From Burkholderiales bacterium (GTDB lineage Bacteria > Pseudomonadota > Gammaproteobacteria > Burkholderiales > JAHFRG01): a stretch of DNA of 52,728 bases. Below, in pieces: positions 6,291 to 14,738 of the stretch. The DNA lies in NCBI GenBank assembly GCA_035518095.1, contig DATIXX010000016.1, forward strand, positions 1 to 52,728, given 5' to 3'. Within the stretch, counting starts at the first letter, position 1. The number at the start of each line of letters is the position of its first letter. Both the position numbers and the translations under genes were made by a program. Below the pieces are notes generated by a model, which worked only from the letters and a program-made list of their open reading frames with translations, was not told where the DNA came from and searched no databases.

Positions 6291-9212
6291 ATGCTGCTTA
6301 CCAGAAAATCCAGCGCGGTTGCAGAAATGCCCAGCCGCCTAAGCCGCAGCTTGTCAGGCGCGATCGGCAAAACGATGGACAGGCGGACATTCCTCAAACG
6401 GTCCGGTCTCACTGTGGGCGCTGGCGCATTTGCCAGCCAGTTGCCGTTCAACATGATTGGCAAAGCCGGCGCAGCAGCCGAAACCCAGGGTACCGGTAAT
6501 ATCCAGGTCAAGCGTTCGGTCTGTACGCACTGTTCAGTAGGCTGTGCAATTGATGCGGTTGTGCAAAATGGAGTGTGGATTCGCCAGGAGCCGGTTTTCG
6601 ATTCACCGCTCAATCTCGGCGCGCACTGCGCCAAAGGTGCTTCGGTACGCGAACACGGCCACGGCGAGTACCGCCTTAAATACCCCATGAAGCTGGAAGG
6701 AGGGAAATGGAAGAAAATTAGCTGGGATCAGGCAATAAACGAAGTCGGGGACAAAATTCTGCAAATTAAAAAGGAAAGCGGTCCGGATGCCACTTATTGG
6801 ATCGGTTCCTCGAAGCACAGCAATGAGCAGTCTTATCTGCTGTGCAAGTATGTTCGGCTGTTCGGCACCAACAACACCGATCACCAAGCGCGTATCTGCC
6901 ACTCTACTACCGTTGCGGGTGTCGCCAACACCTGGGGTTACGGCGCGATGACCAATTCCTATAATGACGAGAGCAACTCCAAGTGCATTTTATTTCTCGG
7001 CAGCAATGCCTGTGAGGCACATCCGGTTTCGATGCTTCACACCCTGCACGCCAAGGAAACCGGCGCCAAGGTCATCGTCGTAGACCCGCGCTTTACCCGT
7101 ACCGCTGCTAAGGCGAATTACTTTGTCCGCCATCGCTCGGGCAGCGACGTAGCCTTTATTTATGGGATGCTTTACCACATCTTCGGCAACGGCTGGGAAG
7201 ACAAGCAGTACATTCACGACCGCGTTTATGGCATGGAAAAAGTTCGCGAGGAAGTGATGAAATGGACTCCTGACAAAGTTCAGGATGTCACAGGAGTCCC
7301 ACAGGAGCAGGTATACAAGGTTGCTGAAATGATGGCCAAAAATAAGCCAAGTACGATCGTTTGGGCGATGGGGCAGACACAGCACACCACCGGCAATGCC
7401 GTGGTACGCGCAAGCTGCATTCTGCAGTTGGCTCTGGGCAATGTCGGCGTCTCGGGTGGAGGCACCAATATTTACCGCGGCCATGACAACGTTCAAGGAG
7501 CAACCGACCTCGGTCCCAACCCGGATTCTCTGCCGGCCTACTACGGCCTGGCGCCGGGTTCGTTCAAACACTGGTGCCGCGTCTGGAATGTGGATTACGA
7601 GTGGCTGCGCAAACAGTACGTAAATGACGGGATGATGGGCAAACCGGGCATTACTGTGTCACGGTGGATTGATGGCGTCTTGGAGAAAAATGAGAACATC
7701 GATCAAGACCCTAACATCCGCGCAGTAATTTACTGGGGCCATGCGCCAAACAGCCAGACCCGAGGCGCGGATATGGTTGAGGCGATGAAGAAGCTTGATC
7801 TTTTGGTGGTCATCGATCCTTATCCTTCTGCCACAGCATCGATGGCGGCGATGGTGAGAAAAGACGGCGTTTATCTCCTGCCTGCGGCAACTCAGTTTGA
7901 GACCACAGGCTCGGTAACCGCGTCAAACCGCTCCGTTCAATGGCGCGAGAAAGTCATTGAGCCGCTTTTCGAGTCCAAGCCCGACGAGACCATTATGTAT
8001 CTGTTCGCGAAGAAATTCGGCTTCGCAGACCAGTTGTTGGGCAAGAAGGATGGCAAGCAGAACATTCGCGTAGAGAAGGACCAGCCAAACATCGAGGACA
8101 TCACTCGCGAATTCAACCGCGGCGCATGGACCATTGGTTACACCGGCCAGTCGCCTGAGCGTATGCAGGCACATATGCGAAATATGCAGGTGTTCGATGT
8201 GAAAACTCTTCGCGCCAAAGGCGGCAAAGACGCCAAGACCGGTTATGTGCTGGACGGTGATTACTTTGGCATGCCTTGGCCGTGTTACGGTAATGCGGCG
8301 TTAAAACATCCGGGGACGCCTAATCTTTACGATACCTCGAAAAATGTGATGGACGGCGGCGGCAACTTCCGTGCTAACTTTGGTGTCGAGAGGGATGGAG
8401 TCAGTCTGTTGGCTGAAGACGGTTCGCACTCCAAAGGCTCGGAAATCACTACCGGCTATCCCGAATTCGATCATGTATTCCTGAAGAAACTTGGCTGGTG
8501 GGATGATCTGACTGACGAGGAGAAAAAAGAGGCGGAAGGCAAAAACTGGAAGACCGACCTGTCAGGAGGCATCCAGCGCGTCGTCATGAAGCATGGCTGC
8601 CATCCGTTCGGGAACGCCAAGGCGCGCGCCTTGGTGTGGAACTTCCCGGATCCAGTGCCGCAGCATCGGGAGCCTTTGTATTCGCCCCGGCCGGATTTGG
8701 TGGAAAAATATCCGACTCACGACGACAAGAAGGCCTTTTGGCGTCTGCCGACACTGTTCAAAACGATACAGCAAGCCAATAAGGATATCTCAAAGCAATT
8801 TCCGCTGATAATGACCAGCGGTCGCATGGTGGAGTACGAAGGCGGCGGAGAGGAAACCCGCTCCAACCCGTGGCTCGCCGAACTGCAGCAGGAAATGTAT
8901 GTGGAGATCAGTACCAAGGACGCCAACGATCGCGGCATCCGCAACAATGAGTATGTGTGGGTCGAATCACCGACCAAGGCGCGGCTGAAGGTTAAATCCT
9001 GGGTGACTGAGCGCGTGGCTTCGGGAACGGTGTTCCTGCCGTTCCACTTCTCGGGATGGTGGATGGGCCAGGACATGCTCGAATATTATCCTGAAGGCGC
9101 GCATCCCATAGTACGCGGCGAGGCGATTAATACTGCGACCACTTACGGATATGATGCTGTGACCATGATGCAGGAAAGCAAGACCACCCTGTGTCAGATT
9201 ACTAAAGCATGA
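6291..9212 (+). CDS. fdhA: Formate dehydrogenase alpha (catalytic) subunit, Cys-type, Tat-exported
   Basis: The catalytic subunit oxidises formate to CO2 at a Mo- or W-bis-MGD centre, in the periplasm if exported as its signal suggests. Length is 973 residues. The Tat motif MDRRTFLKR has its arginines at 31-32, after an unusual 28-residue N-terminal extension; the start at 6291 is supported by AGGAGAATTAAA just before it, whereas Met29 has no ribosome site. The [4Fe-4S] cluster cysteines follow C-x2-C-x3-C from Cys78 with the fourth in GAHCAKG. The active-site position aligned with Sec196 of E. coli FdnG is Cys203 (in ARICHST), so no selenocysteine machinery is needed. Beta, lipoprotein and gamma genes follow in one operon. 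Confidence 0.95.
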   Translation: MLLTRKSSAVAEMPSRLSRSLSGAIGKTMDRRTFLKRSGLTVGAGAFASQLPFNMIGKAGAAAETQGTGNIQVKRSVCTHCSVGCAIDAVVQNGVWIRQEPVFDSPLNLGAHCAKGASVREHGHGEYRLKYPMKLEGGKWKKISWDQAINEVGDKILQIKKESGPDATYWIGSSKHSNEQSYLLCKYVRLFGTNNTDHQARICHSTTVAGVANTWGYGAMTNSYNDESNSKCILFLGSNACEAHPVSMLHTLHAKETGAKVIVVDPRFTRTAAKANYFVRHRSGSDVAFIYGMLYHIFGNGWEDKQYIHDRVYGMEKVREEVMKWTPDKVQDVTGVPQEQVYKVAEMMAKNKPSTIVWAMGQTQHTTGNAVVRASCILQLALGNVGVSGGGTNIYRGHDNVQGATDLGPNPDSLPAYYGLAPGSFKHWCRVWNVDYEWLRKQYVNDGMMGKPGITVSRWIDGVLEKNENIDQDPNIRAVIYWGHAPNSQTRGADMVEAMKKLDLLVVIDPYPSATASMAAMVRKDGVYLLPAATQFETTGSVTASNRSVQWREKVIEPLFESKPDETIMYLFAKKFGFADQLLGKKDGKQNIRVEKDQPNIEDITREFNRGAWTIGYTGQSPERMQAHMRNMQVFDVKTLRAKGGKDAKTGYVLDGDYFGMPWPCYGNAALKHPGTPNLYDTSKNVMDGGGNFRANFGVERDGVSLLAEDGSHSKGSEITTGYPEFDHVFLKKLGWWDDLTDEEKKEAEGKNWKTDLSGGIQRVVMKHGCHPFGNAKARALVWNFPDPVPQHREPLYSPRPDLVEKYPTHDDKKAFWRLPTLFKTIQQANKDISKQFPLIMTSGRMVEYEGGGEETRSNPWLAELQQEMYVEISTKDANDRGIRNNEYVWVESPTKARLKVKSWVTERVASGTVFLPFHFSGWWMGQDMLEYYPEGAHPIVRGEAINTATTYGYDAVTMMQESKTTLCQITKA

Positions 9213-9246
9213 TGCAAACCGTCATACACATATAAGGAGCAGACAA

Positions 9247-9867
9247 ATGGCTAGAATGAAATTTCTGTGTGATGCGGAGCGCTGCATTGTATGCAACGGC
9301 TGCGTGACGGCGTGCAAGAATGAAAACGAGGTGCCTTGGGGCGTGAACCGGCGCCGGGTAGTTACCGTAAACCAGGGGGTACCGGGTGAAAAAGCAATTT
9401 CCGTTGCGTGCATGCATTGTTCTGACGCGCCATGCATGGCAGTTTGCCCAGTGGATTGCTTCTACAAGACTGATGAAGGCATAGTGCTCCACGACAAGGA
9501 TTTGTGCATCGGCTGCGGCTACTGTTTCTATGCGTGTCCGTTTGGCGCTCCGCAGTTCCCGCAGGATGGCGCGTTCGGGCTGCGCGGCAAAATGGACAAG
9601 TGCACTTACTGCGCCGGTGGGCCGGAGCCAGATTTCTCCGAAGCCGAGTTCAAGAAATACGGCCGCAACCGCATTGCTGAAGGCAAACTCCCACTTTGTG
9701 CGGAGATGTGCTCGACCAAAGCACTGCTTGCAGGTGATGCGGACGTGATTTCGGATATCTACAGGGCCCGGGTAACGACGCGCGGTACGGGCGCTGAAGT
9801 CTGGGGCTGGGGCACCGCTTACGGCAGACCCGAAAAAGCTCCGACACAAGCTCCTGAAGGAAAATAA
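9247..9867 (+). CDS. fdhB: Formate dehydrogenase beta subunit, four-cluster Fe-S protein
   Basis: A 206-residue electron-transfer subunit that passes electrons from the alpha subunit to the cytochrome b. Four cysteine groups are visible: CIVCNGCVTAC starting at Cys13, CMHCSDAPCMAVC, CIGCGYCFYAC, and a split group formed by CTYC and the later CAEMC, as in other FdhB/DmsB-type ferredoxins. It is shorter than E. coli FdnH and has no C-terminal membrane helix, so anchoring must come from the gamma subunit. It has no signal peptide of its own and would be co-exported with the folded alpha subunit. A ribosome site (AAGGAGCAG) precedes the ATG. Confidence 0.94.
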   Translation: MARMKFLCDAERCIVCNGCVTACKNENEVPWGVNRRRVVTVNQGVPGEKAISVACMHCSDAPCMAVCPVDCFYKTDEGIVLHDKDLCIGCGYCFYACPFGAPQFPQDGAFGLRGKMDKCTYCAGGPEPDFSEAEFKKYGRNRIAEGKLPLCAEMCSTKALLAGDADVISDIYRARVTTRGTGAEVWGWGTAYGRPEKAPTQAPEGK

Positions 9868-9870
9868 AAC

Positions 9871-10104
9871 ATGAAGACGACCATATTGGCAATGTTAATC
9901 GGCGTGCTTGCCATGGGCTTGTCAGCTTGTGGCGAAAGACCAGCCGTGATCTACAAGCAGGGCAAGTATCAAGGGAAGCCCGATACCCAACCTTGGAATA
10001 ATGCGTACTTCAAGGGCGATCGGACGGCTTGGGAAAATGCTCTGAAAGCGCGCGCCGAGCTCGAAAACGAATACCGAAGGATGAATACCGGAGACCAATT
10101 ATGA
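9871..10104 (+). CDS. Small lipoprotein of the formate dehydrogenase operon
   Basis: A 77-residue protein with a lipoprotein signal: a short basic start, a hydrophobic core and the lipobox LSAC, with the acylated Cys at about residue 20. The mature part is about 58 residues, hydrophilic and tryptophan-containing, with a helical acidic tail. It starts 3 bases after fdhB, and its stop overlaps the gamma-subunit start (ATGA), so it is translated between two subunits of the enzyme. I recognise no family function. It may be a small accessory subunit that holds the periplasmic complex to the membrane, but this is inferred from position only. Confidence 0.8.
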   Translation: MKTTILAMLIGVLAMGLSACGERPAVIYKQGKYQGKPDTQPWNNAYFKGDRTAWENALKARAELENEYRRMNTGDQL

Positions 10105-11162
10105 AGTCAGTGCATGTTGCAGACTTCCTGTGCATGTATGTTTTTGCAGCGATGTTTATGCTCTCGGGTATAGCGTGGGCGGCTGAACCGGTGCAGATAA
10201 ATGAAGGGCAGGTCGCTGCCGCGAACAAGGGTACTGAAGCCCAGCGGGAAGTGACACAACCGTATAACAACGCACCCGTCTGGCGCCAAGTGCGCTCCGG
10301 TCAGGAGAACTATACAAATATAAAAGGAATTGAAACGGGTGTGCTGGTTCAATCGGCGGGCGAAACCTGGCGTGCTTTCCACAACGGTCCGGTTACTTTC
10401 TACAGCGGCATTTTCTTGATTGCTGTACCGCTGCTGATCTTACTTTTTTACCGCATATACGGGCCGCTAAAACTCCATGACAAACCCACAGGAAGAATAA
10501 TACTGCGCTTCAGTGATTGGGAGCGCGTAGTACATTGGTCCACCGCCATCAGTTTTGTGATATTGGCCATCACGGGCATCATTATTTTATTCGGTAAGCA
10601 CATTCTTCTGCCGATTTTCGGTTACACTTTGTTTTCCTGGCTTGCCATTCTTTCGAAAAATCTGCATAACTTCGTCGGACCGTTGTTCATTTTCTGCGTA
10701 GCGGCGACCTTCGTGACTTTCCTCAAAGACAATTTTTGGAAAGTGCATGATTTGCTGTGGTTCAAGAAGTTAGGAGGCATGCTTAGTAAAGAGCATGTTC
10801 CTTCGGATCGCTTTAATGCCGGAGAAAAATCCTGGTTCTGGGGCGGCGTTTTTCTGCTGAGCATAATCGTTGCTGTGACCGGCCTAATACTCGATTTCCC
10901 TAACTTTGATCAGGGGCGTTCCATCATGCAGCAGGCGAACGTGATCCATGCGATCGCCGCAGTCTTGTTTGTTGCCGCCTCGCTTGGGCATATCTATATG
11001 GGCACAATAGGAGTGGAGGGAGCCTATGAGTCTATGCGCAATGGAACGGTGGACGAAACCTGGGCGAAGGAACATCACGAACTCTGGTACAACGACATCA
11101 AATCGGGCAAGATTGCCCAAAGGCCGCTAAACACAGCGGGCACCGCGCAGGCGAGACCGTAG
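10101..11162 (+). CDS. fdhC: Formate dehydrogenase gamma subunit, cytochrome b
   Basis: A 353-residue FdnI-type membrane cytochrome b that takes electrons from the beta subunit to quinone. The protein has an N-terminal signal peptide (cleavage near AWAAE), a periplasmic stretch of about 90 residues, one membrane segment near FYSGIFLIAVPLL, then the four-helix cytochrome b core. Candidate haem ligands are His in VVHWS, NLHNF, VIHAI and GHIYMG. I chose the ATG at 10101 because it overlaps the lipoprotein stop and gives a proper signal peptide; a longer frame from 10029 would prepend a charged stretch. It is longer than E. coli FdnI (217) because of the signal, the periplasmic region and the extra helix. 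Confidence 0.92.
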   Translation: MKSVHVADFLCMYVFAAMFMLSGIAWAAEPVQINEGQVAAANKGTEAQREVTQPYNNAPVWRQVRSGQENYTNIKGIETGVLVQSAGETWRAFHNGPVTFYSGIFLIAVPLLILLFYRIYGPLKLHDKPTGRIILRFSDWERVVHWSTAISFVILAITGIIILFGKHILLPIFGYTLFSWLAILSKNLHNFVGPLFIFCVAATFVTFLKDNFWKVHDLLWFKKLGGMLSKEHVPSDRFNAGEKSWFWGGVFLLSIIVAVTGLILDFPNFDQGRSIMQQANVIHAIAAVLFVAASLGHIYMGTIGVEGAYESMRNGTVDETWAKEHHELWYNDIKSGKIAQRPLNTAGTAQARP

Positions 11163-11182
11163 ATATTATATCGGGGGATAGG

Positions 11183-11470
11183 ATGAAAAAGCTTGCTAAT
11201 GCAGTTATGAGCGGATTGGTGCTGGCGATTTTCGCTTCAGGTTTGGCATACGCCAAACTGCCGCCGCCTACCGAAGCGCAAAAAATGGCAGCTGAACAGA
11301 AAAAAGAGCAGGCCACAGCGGCCGCCAAAAAAGAGGCGGAAACGCTAGCCAAGGTCGAGGATAGGATTGCAGCGAATTACATCAAAGAAATGAAAGCGAA
11401 GGGGATTACTGTAAATCCTACTATACCTCCCTCCACACCAGCAGCAGCAACGGAAAAACACAAAAAATAA
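11183..11470 (+). CDS. Small secreted Lys/Ala-rich protein ending the formate dehydrogenase operon
   Basis: A 95-residue protein with a clear Sec signal peptide (cleavage near LAYAK) and a mature part that is almost wholly charged and alanine-rich, likely a single long helix, ending in a Pro-rich and Lys-rich tail. No cysteine, His pair or metal motif is seen. It starts 20 bases after the gamma subunit, behind the purine-rich GGGGGATAGG, and a hairpin terminator follows 17 bases after its stop, so it belongs to the formate dehydrogenase transcription unit. Function unknown. Confidence 0.72.
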   Translation: MKKLANAVMSGLVLAIFASGLAYAKLPPPTEAQKMAAEQKKEQATAAAKKEAETLAKVEDRIAANYIKEMKAKGITVNPTIPPSTPAAATEKHKK

Positions 11471-11487
11471 ATCGTGGTGGCCGATTT

Positions 11488-11516
11488 AAGCCCGGCTGGT
11501 GCCGGGCTTTTTATTT
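11488..11516 (+). terminator. Rho-independent terminator of the formate dehydrogenase operon
   Basis: A perfect 9-base-pair stem (AAGCCCGGC / GCCGGGCTT) with a four-base loop, TGGT, is followed directly by a T-rich tract. It lies just after the small secreted protein gene and 6 bases before the stop of the converging moeA gene. The tract reads as an efficient terminator for plus-strand transcripts. Confidence 0.9.
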
Positions 11517-11521
11517 GGTTC

Positions 11522-12790
11522 CTATACTAGGCCTTCGAGCACCTGCACATCCACCACGCTGCCGGGCGCTACATTGCCCTGTGAATCTTGCAGGATTATG
11601 AAGCAATTTGCTTCGGACATGGAACGCAAAATTCCAGAGCCTTGTGCCCCGGTAACGCGCACACTCCAATTGCCGTTGGCGTCTTTGCTCAATATGCCAC
11701 GCTGGAATTCGGTTCGCCCCGGAGCTTTCTTCAGCGCGCTGAGGCACGGCGCCTTAAGTACCGGGACGGCAATATTCTCGTTGCGTCCCATCAGTACCCA
11801 GAGGGCGTCGCGAACGAATTGATAAAAAGTCACCATCACTGATACCGGATTTCCGGGCAATCCAAAAAAATGACTTTTGCCCATTTTACCGTACGCAAGC
11901 GGCCGCCCCGGTTTCATGGCAATTTTCCAGAACACCACTTCGCCGAGCCGGCTGAGCAGCTCTTTGATGTAATCGGCTTCTCCAACAGACACACCACCGC
12001 TGGTAATCACTACATCCGCCGTCGTAGCCGCTTCCATGAGCGCCTGCTCCAGGCTGGCCGGATCGTCTTTTACCACGCCCATGTCCAGTACTTCCGCTCC
12101 CAAGCTCACCAACATGCCGTAAAGGGTATAGCGGTTACTGTCGTAGATCTGGCCTTCTTCCAACGGGCTACCAATTGAGCGCAGTTCATCACCCGTGGAA
12201 AAGAATGCTACACGCAGCCTTCGGCGTACTTCGACCTCCGCAATACCCAGTGAAGCAATCAAACCAAGTTCGGCAGGGCGAACACGTTTTCCAGACTTGA
12301 GCACCACTTGGCCGATGGCGAGGTCTTCGCCGGCCTGGCGTACATTCTGGCCCTGTTTGTGCGCTCCGTAGACGCAAATATTTTGGCCGTCAGGGTTCGT
12401 TTGCTCCTGCATGATGACGGTGTCGGTTCCATTTGGAAGCACCGCGCCGGTCATAATGCGTACGCATTGTTTGTCGCTGACTTGGCCAACAAAGGGTTTT
12501 CCGGCGAGCGCAGTTCCTACCAGGCGCAAAGTAGTATCGCCTTGCGTGTGCAGGTCTTTGAAGCGCACCGCATAACCGTCCATTGCGGAATTGACATGGG
12601 CCGGCACGTTGATGCGCGAGCTGATATCTTCTGCCAACACGCGTCCAAGCGCGGCGCGGATATTCACTTTTTCTATCCCGGAAATCGGAGTGAGATAAGC
12701 CTGGATGAATTCTCGCGCCTTGGCAACGGGCATGGAATCCGGATCATAATCATCCGCGCAACTCAATTCACGCAGCGATTTGCTGGTCAT
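11522..12790 (-). CDS. moeA: Molybdopterin molybdenumtransferase MoeA
   Basis: MoeA inserts molybdate (and probably tungstate) into adenylated molybdopterin. Length is 422 residues, as usual. Family motifs include MDGYAVRF at about residue 70, the TGAVLPNGTDTV segment, the central SGGVSVGEADY block and the LPGNPVSVMVTF block. It lies downstream of moaA on the minus strand, with 89 bases between them, and converges on the formate dehydrogenase operon terminator. A region that also encodes tungstate uptake may need this protein to handle both metals; that is inference. Confidence 0.95.
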   Translation of the reverse strand: MTSKSLRELSCADDYDPDSMPVAKAREFIQAYLTPISGIEKVNIRAALGRVLAEDISSRINVPAHVNSAMDGYAVRFKDLHTQGDTTLRLVGTALAGKPFVGQVSDKQCVRIMTGAVLPNGTDTVIMQEQTNPDGQNICVYGAHKQGQNVRQAGEDLAIGQVVLKSGKRVRPAELGLIASLGIAEVEVRRRLRVAFFSTGDELRSIGSPLEEGQIYDSNRYTLYGMLVSLGAEVLDMGVVKDDPASLEQALMEAATTADVVITSGGVSVGEADYIKELLSRLGEVVFWKIAMKPGRPLAYGKMGKSHFFGLPGNPVSVMVTFYQFVRDALWVLMGRNENIAVPVLKAPCLSALKKAPGRTEFQRGILSKDANGNWSVRVTGAQGSGILRSMSEANCFIILQDSQGNVAPGSVVDVQVLEGLV

Positions 12791-12879
12791 GTAATAAGCT
12801 CGCTTGATCGGTTTGCTTCGGGTTCAACAGTGCGGAAATTGCGTGCTTCACGAATGCGCGGAATGGAAGGATCGTGAGT

Positions 12880-13881
12880 TTATCCCCCCGTAATTGACAT
12901 AAAGCGCACGATTTTGGGTGTGGGAAGATAGACATTGAAGTCATGGCCTTTAGGTTTGATGCCCATTGCCTCGACGATACTTTCGCGCAGAGGTGCATCA
13001 TCCTCCGGATGGGCGCGAAGTACCGGCAGTAAAGACACTGCATCATTTTGTCCCAAACACGGGTAAAGTTCCCCGGTACAGGTTATGCGTATACGATTAC
13101 ACGATTCGCAAAAGTTATGCGAATGCGGGGAGATAAAGCCGACCTTGGTCTTGCTGTTCGGAATGCGCCAGTAGCGCGCAGGTCCGCCGGTGGTTTCCGC
13201 TGAACTCACCAAATCAAAATGTGCTTGCAACAAGGGAAGCGCCTCGTCCTGACTAAAATAGGTGTTCGCTCGCACGTGATCCACTTCTCCTAAAGGCATT
13301 TCCTCGATAAACGAGATATCGAGCCCCTGATCAAGCGCGAACTGCACCAAATCCACCAGTTCGTCATCGTTGACCCCGCGCAGCATCACGCAATTAAGCT
13401 TGATACCCGCAAAACCGGCCGCTTGCGCGGCCTGAATCCCGCGCAAAACCCTGGACAGTTCACCAACCCGAGTCAGGTCCTTAAAGCGTTCGGGCCTTAG
13501 GGTATCGAGGCTGATATTGACGCGTTTAACGCCCGCTGCGCGGATTTCTTTGGCCATTTTTTCGAGCTGCGAGCCGTTCGTGGTCAAAACCAGCTCTTTC
13601 AGGCCTCCCAATCCTCCAAGTTGCTGAAGTAACCACAGTACATTTTTGCGTACTAAAGGCTCACCCCCGGTGATCCTTATTTTGGTAACCCCAAGCCCAA
13701 TAAAAGTACGAGCCAAGCGCAAGCACTCCTCCAAAGATAATATTTGTTCGCGGGGCAGAAATGTCATCTCTTCGGCCATGCAGTAGCTGCATCGAAAATC
13801 ACAGCGATCGGTGACCGAGAGCCGGATGTAACTTATGGCGCGACCGTATTTGTCAACTAATTGCGCAGAGGAGGATGGCAT
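12880..13881 (-). CDS. moaA: GTP 3',8-cyclase MoaA
   Basis: A radical SAM enzyme that makes the first step of molybdopterin synthesis from GTP, together with MoaC (not in this window). The 333-residue protein has the radical SAM cysteines C27-x3-C31-x2-C34 (CDFRCSYC), the SAM-binding GGEP motif, the C-terminal second-cluster cysteines in CESCNRIRITC and YPC, and the functionally important terminal Gly-Gly. It is the first gene of a moaA-moeA unit and is transcribed away from the aldehyde oxidoreductase operon; the 358 bases between them hold the promoters of both. Confidence 0.96.
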   Translation of the reverse strand: MPSSSAQLVDKYGRAISYIRLSVTDRCDFRCSYCMAEEMTFLPREQILSLEECLRLARTFIGLGVTKIRITGGEPLVRKNVLWLLQQLGGLGGLKELVLTTNGSQLEKMAKEIRAAGVKRVNISLDTLRPERFKDLTRVGELSRVLRGIQAAQAAGFAGIKLNCVMLRGVNDDELVDLVQFALDQGLDISFIEEMPLGEVDHVRANTYFSQDEALPLLQAHFDLVSSAETTGGPARYWRIPNSKTKVGFISPHSHNFCESCNRIRITCTGELYPCLGQNDAVSLLPVLRAHPEDDAPLRESIVEAMGIKPKGHDFNVYLPTPKIVRFMSITGG

Positions 13882-14239
13882 CGGAATGGGACTCGAAATA
13901 ATAATTAATTCTAAGCGATATCCTTCCTCGGTGCCACACCAAAATCGCGAACCGGCCGAGGTCTAAACAACGCTTCGAATGCCGACATTAAACCCCTCGA
14001 TGCTTATGGTTTATGGTGATTTATTGCTTTAATTATGCATTATATGATACTGATTATTAATGAAGTGTATAGTGCATTTTCAGCTTAATCACAGTCGTCG
14101 ACCTGCTCATAAGGAATTTATTTGGCTTCGTAAACAGGCGCGGGCCCATTATGCAGCCGATTTTAAAGATGCTAGGATGCTAATTGAAAGATCATAGGCT
14201 TCATGTTTTTCGAAACCTCACCAGAGATCAGAGATACCA
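13882..14239. other. Intergenic region between moaA and the aor operon
   Basis: This gene-poor stretch separates two divergent operons. Its middle (about 14010-14075) is strikingly AT-rich compared with the flanks and contains TATGAT at 14043-14048, but no well-spaced -35 box could be assigned. The inverted repeat CATTA / TAATG spans 14038-14062. A weak hairpin CCTCGG / CCGAGG spans 13926-13961 on the moaA side. I do not see a match to the molybdenum-cofactor riboswitch that leads moaA in E. coli. A short open frame at 14060-14197 is listed separately. Confidence 0.5.
14060..14197 (+). CDS. Possible 45-residue small protein upstream of aorA
   Basis: An ATG-initiated open frame of 45 codons whose predicted peptide has protein-like composition (for example HKEFIWLRKQARAHY and FKDARMLIERS), predicted to be helical and basic. 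No Shine-Dalgarno sequence precedes it, and it begins inside an AT-rich region that probably holds a promoter, so it would have to be leaderless or be a remnant of a gene. It ends 42 bases before the aorA start. It may equally be chance. Confidence 0.25.
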   Translation: MKCIVHFQLNHSRRPAHKEFIWLRKQARAHYAADFKDARMLIERS

Positions 14240-14719
14240 ATGCAGAAATCATTGCTAATAAACCCCGACAAATGCACAGGCTGCCTGCAGTGTGAAATGG
14301 CCTGTTCCTTCGAACACTTCGGGATGATCAATCCCTCGAAGTCTGTAATCAAAGTTTTTGATTTCCATCATGAGGGCAGGAAAGTACCGTACACCTGCAC
14401 TCAGTGCGATGAAGCGTGGTGTCTGCACGCATGTCCCGTGGAAGCGATAAAGGTCGATACAAATACGGGCGCGAAAGTCGTATTTGACGCAGTATGCGTG
14501 GGGTGCAAGGTGTGCACTATTGCCTGTCCGTTTGGAACCGTGAATTACAACCATGACACGGGCAAGGTCATGAAATGCGACTTGTGCGGAGGTGACCCCG
14601 CGTGCGCGCAGGCCTGCCCCACCGGTGCGATTACCTACGTGGATTCTGACTGGACCGGCTTGGAAAGAATGCGTCAGTGGGCGGCAAAAACCGACTCACG
14701 CCCAGAAGCGCAAGCCTAA
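14240..14719 (+). CDS. aorA: Aldehyde oxidoreductase electron-transfer subunit, four [4Fe-4S] ferredoxin (AorA-like)
   Basis: A 159-residue ferredoxin with exactly sixteen cluster cysteines in four groups: Cys12/15/18/22, Cys53/56/61/65, Cys86/89/92/96 and Cys113/116/122/126. This is the layout of AorA in the tungsten enzyme AorABC of Aromatoleum, where it links the aldehyde-oxidising subunit to the flavin subunit. There is no signal peptide, so the enzyme is cytosolic. It is the first gene of the aor operon, and the catalytic subunit starts 19 bases downstream. The ligand groups closely resemble DmsB/HycB-type proteins, but the context decides for the aldehyde enzyme. Confidence 0.9.
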   Translation: MQKSLLINPDKCTGCLQCEMACSFEHFGMINPSKSVIKVFDFHHEGRKVPYTCTQCDEAWCLHACPVEAIKVDTNTGAKVVFDAVCVGCKVCTIACPFGTVNYNHDTGKVMKCDLCGGDPACAQACPTGAITYVDSDWTGLERMRQWAAKTDSRPEAQA

Positions 14720-14738
14720 CGTTGAGGAGAAATGGACT

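Noticed and set aside
6291..9212. Selenocysteine in the formate dehydrogenase
   Set aside because: The active-site position is a cysteine codon (Cys203, TGC) and no in-frame TGA occurs in the gene.
13926..13961. Hairpin on the moaA side of the intergenic region as a molybdenum-cofactor riboswitch
   Set aside because: Only a 6-base stem; none of the conserved aptamer elements was recognised.
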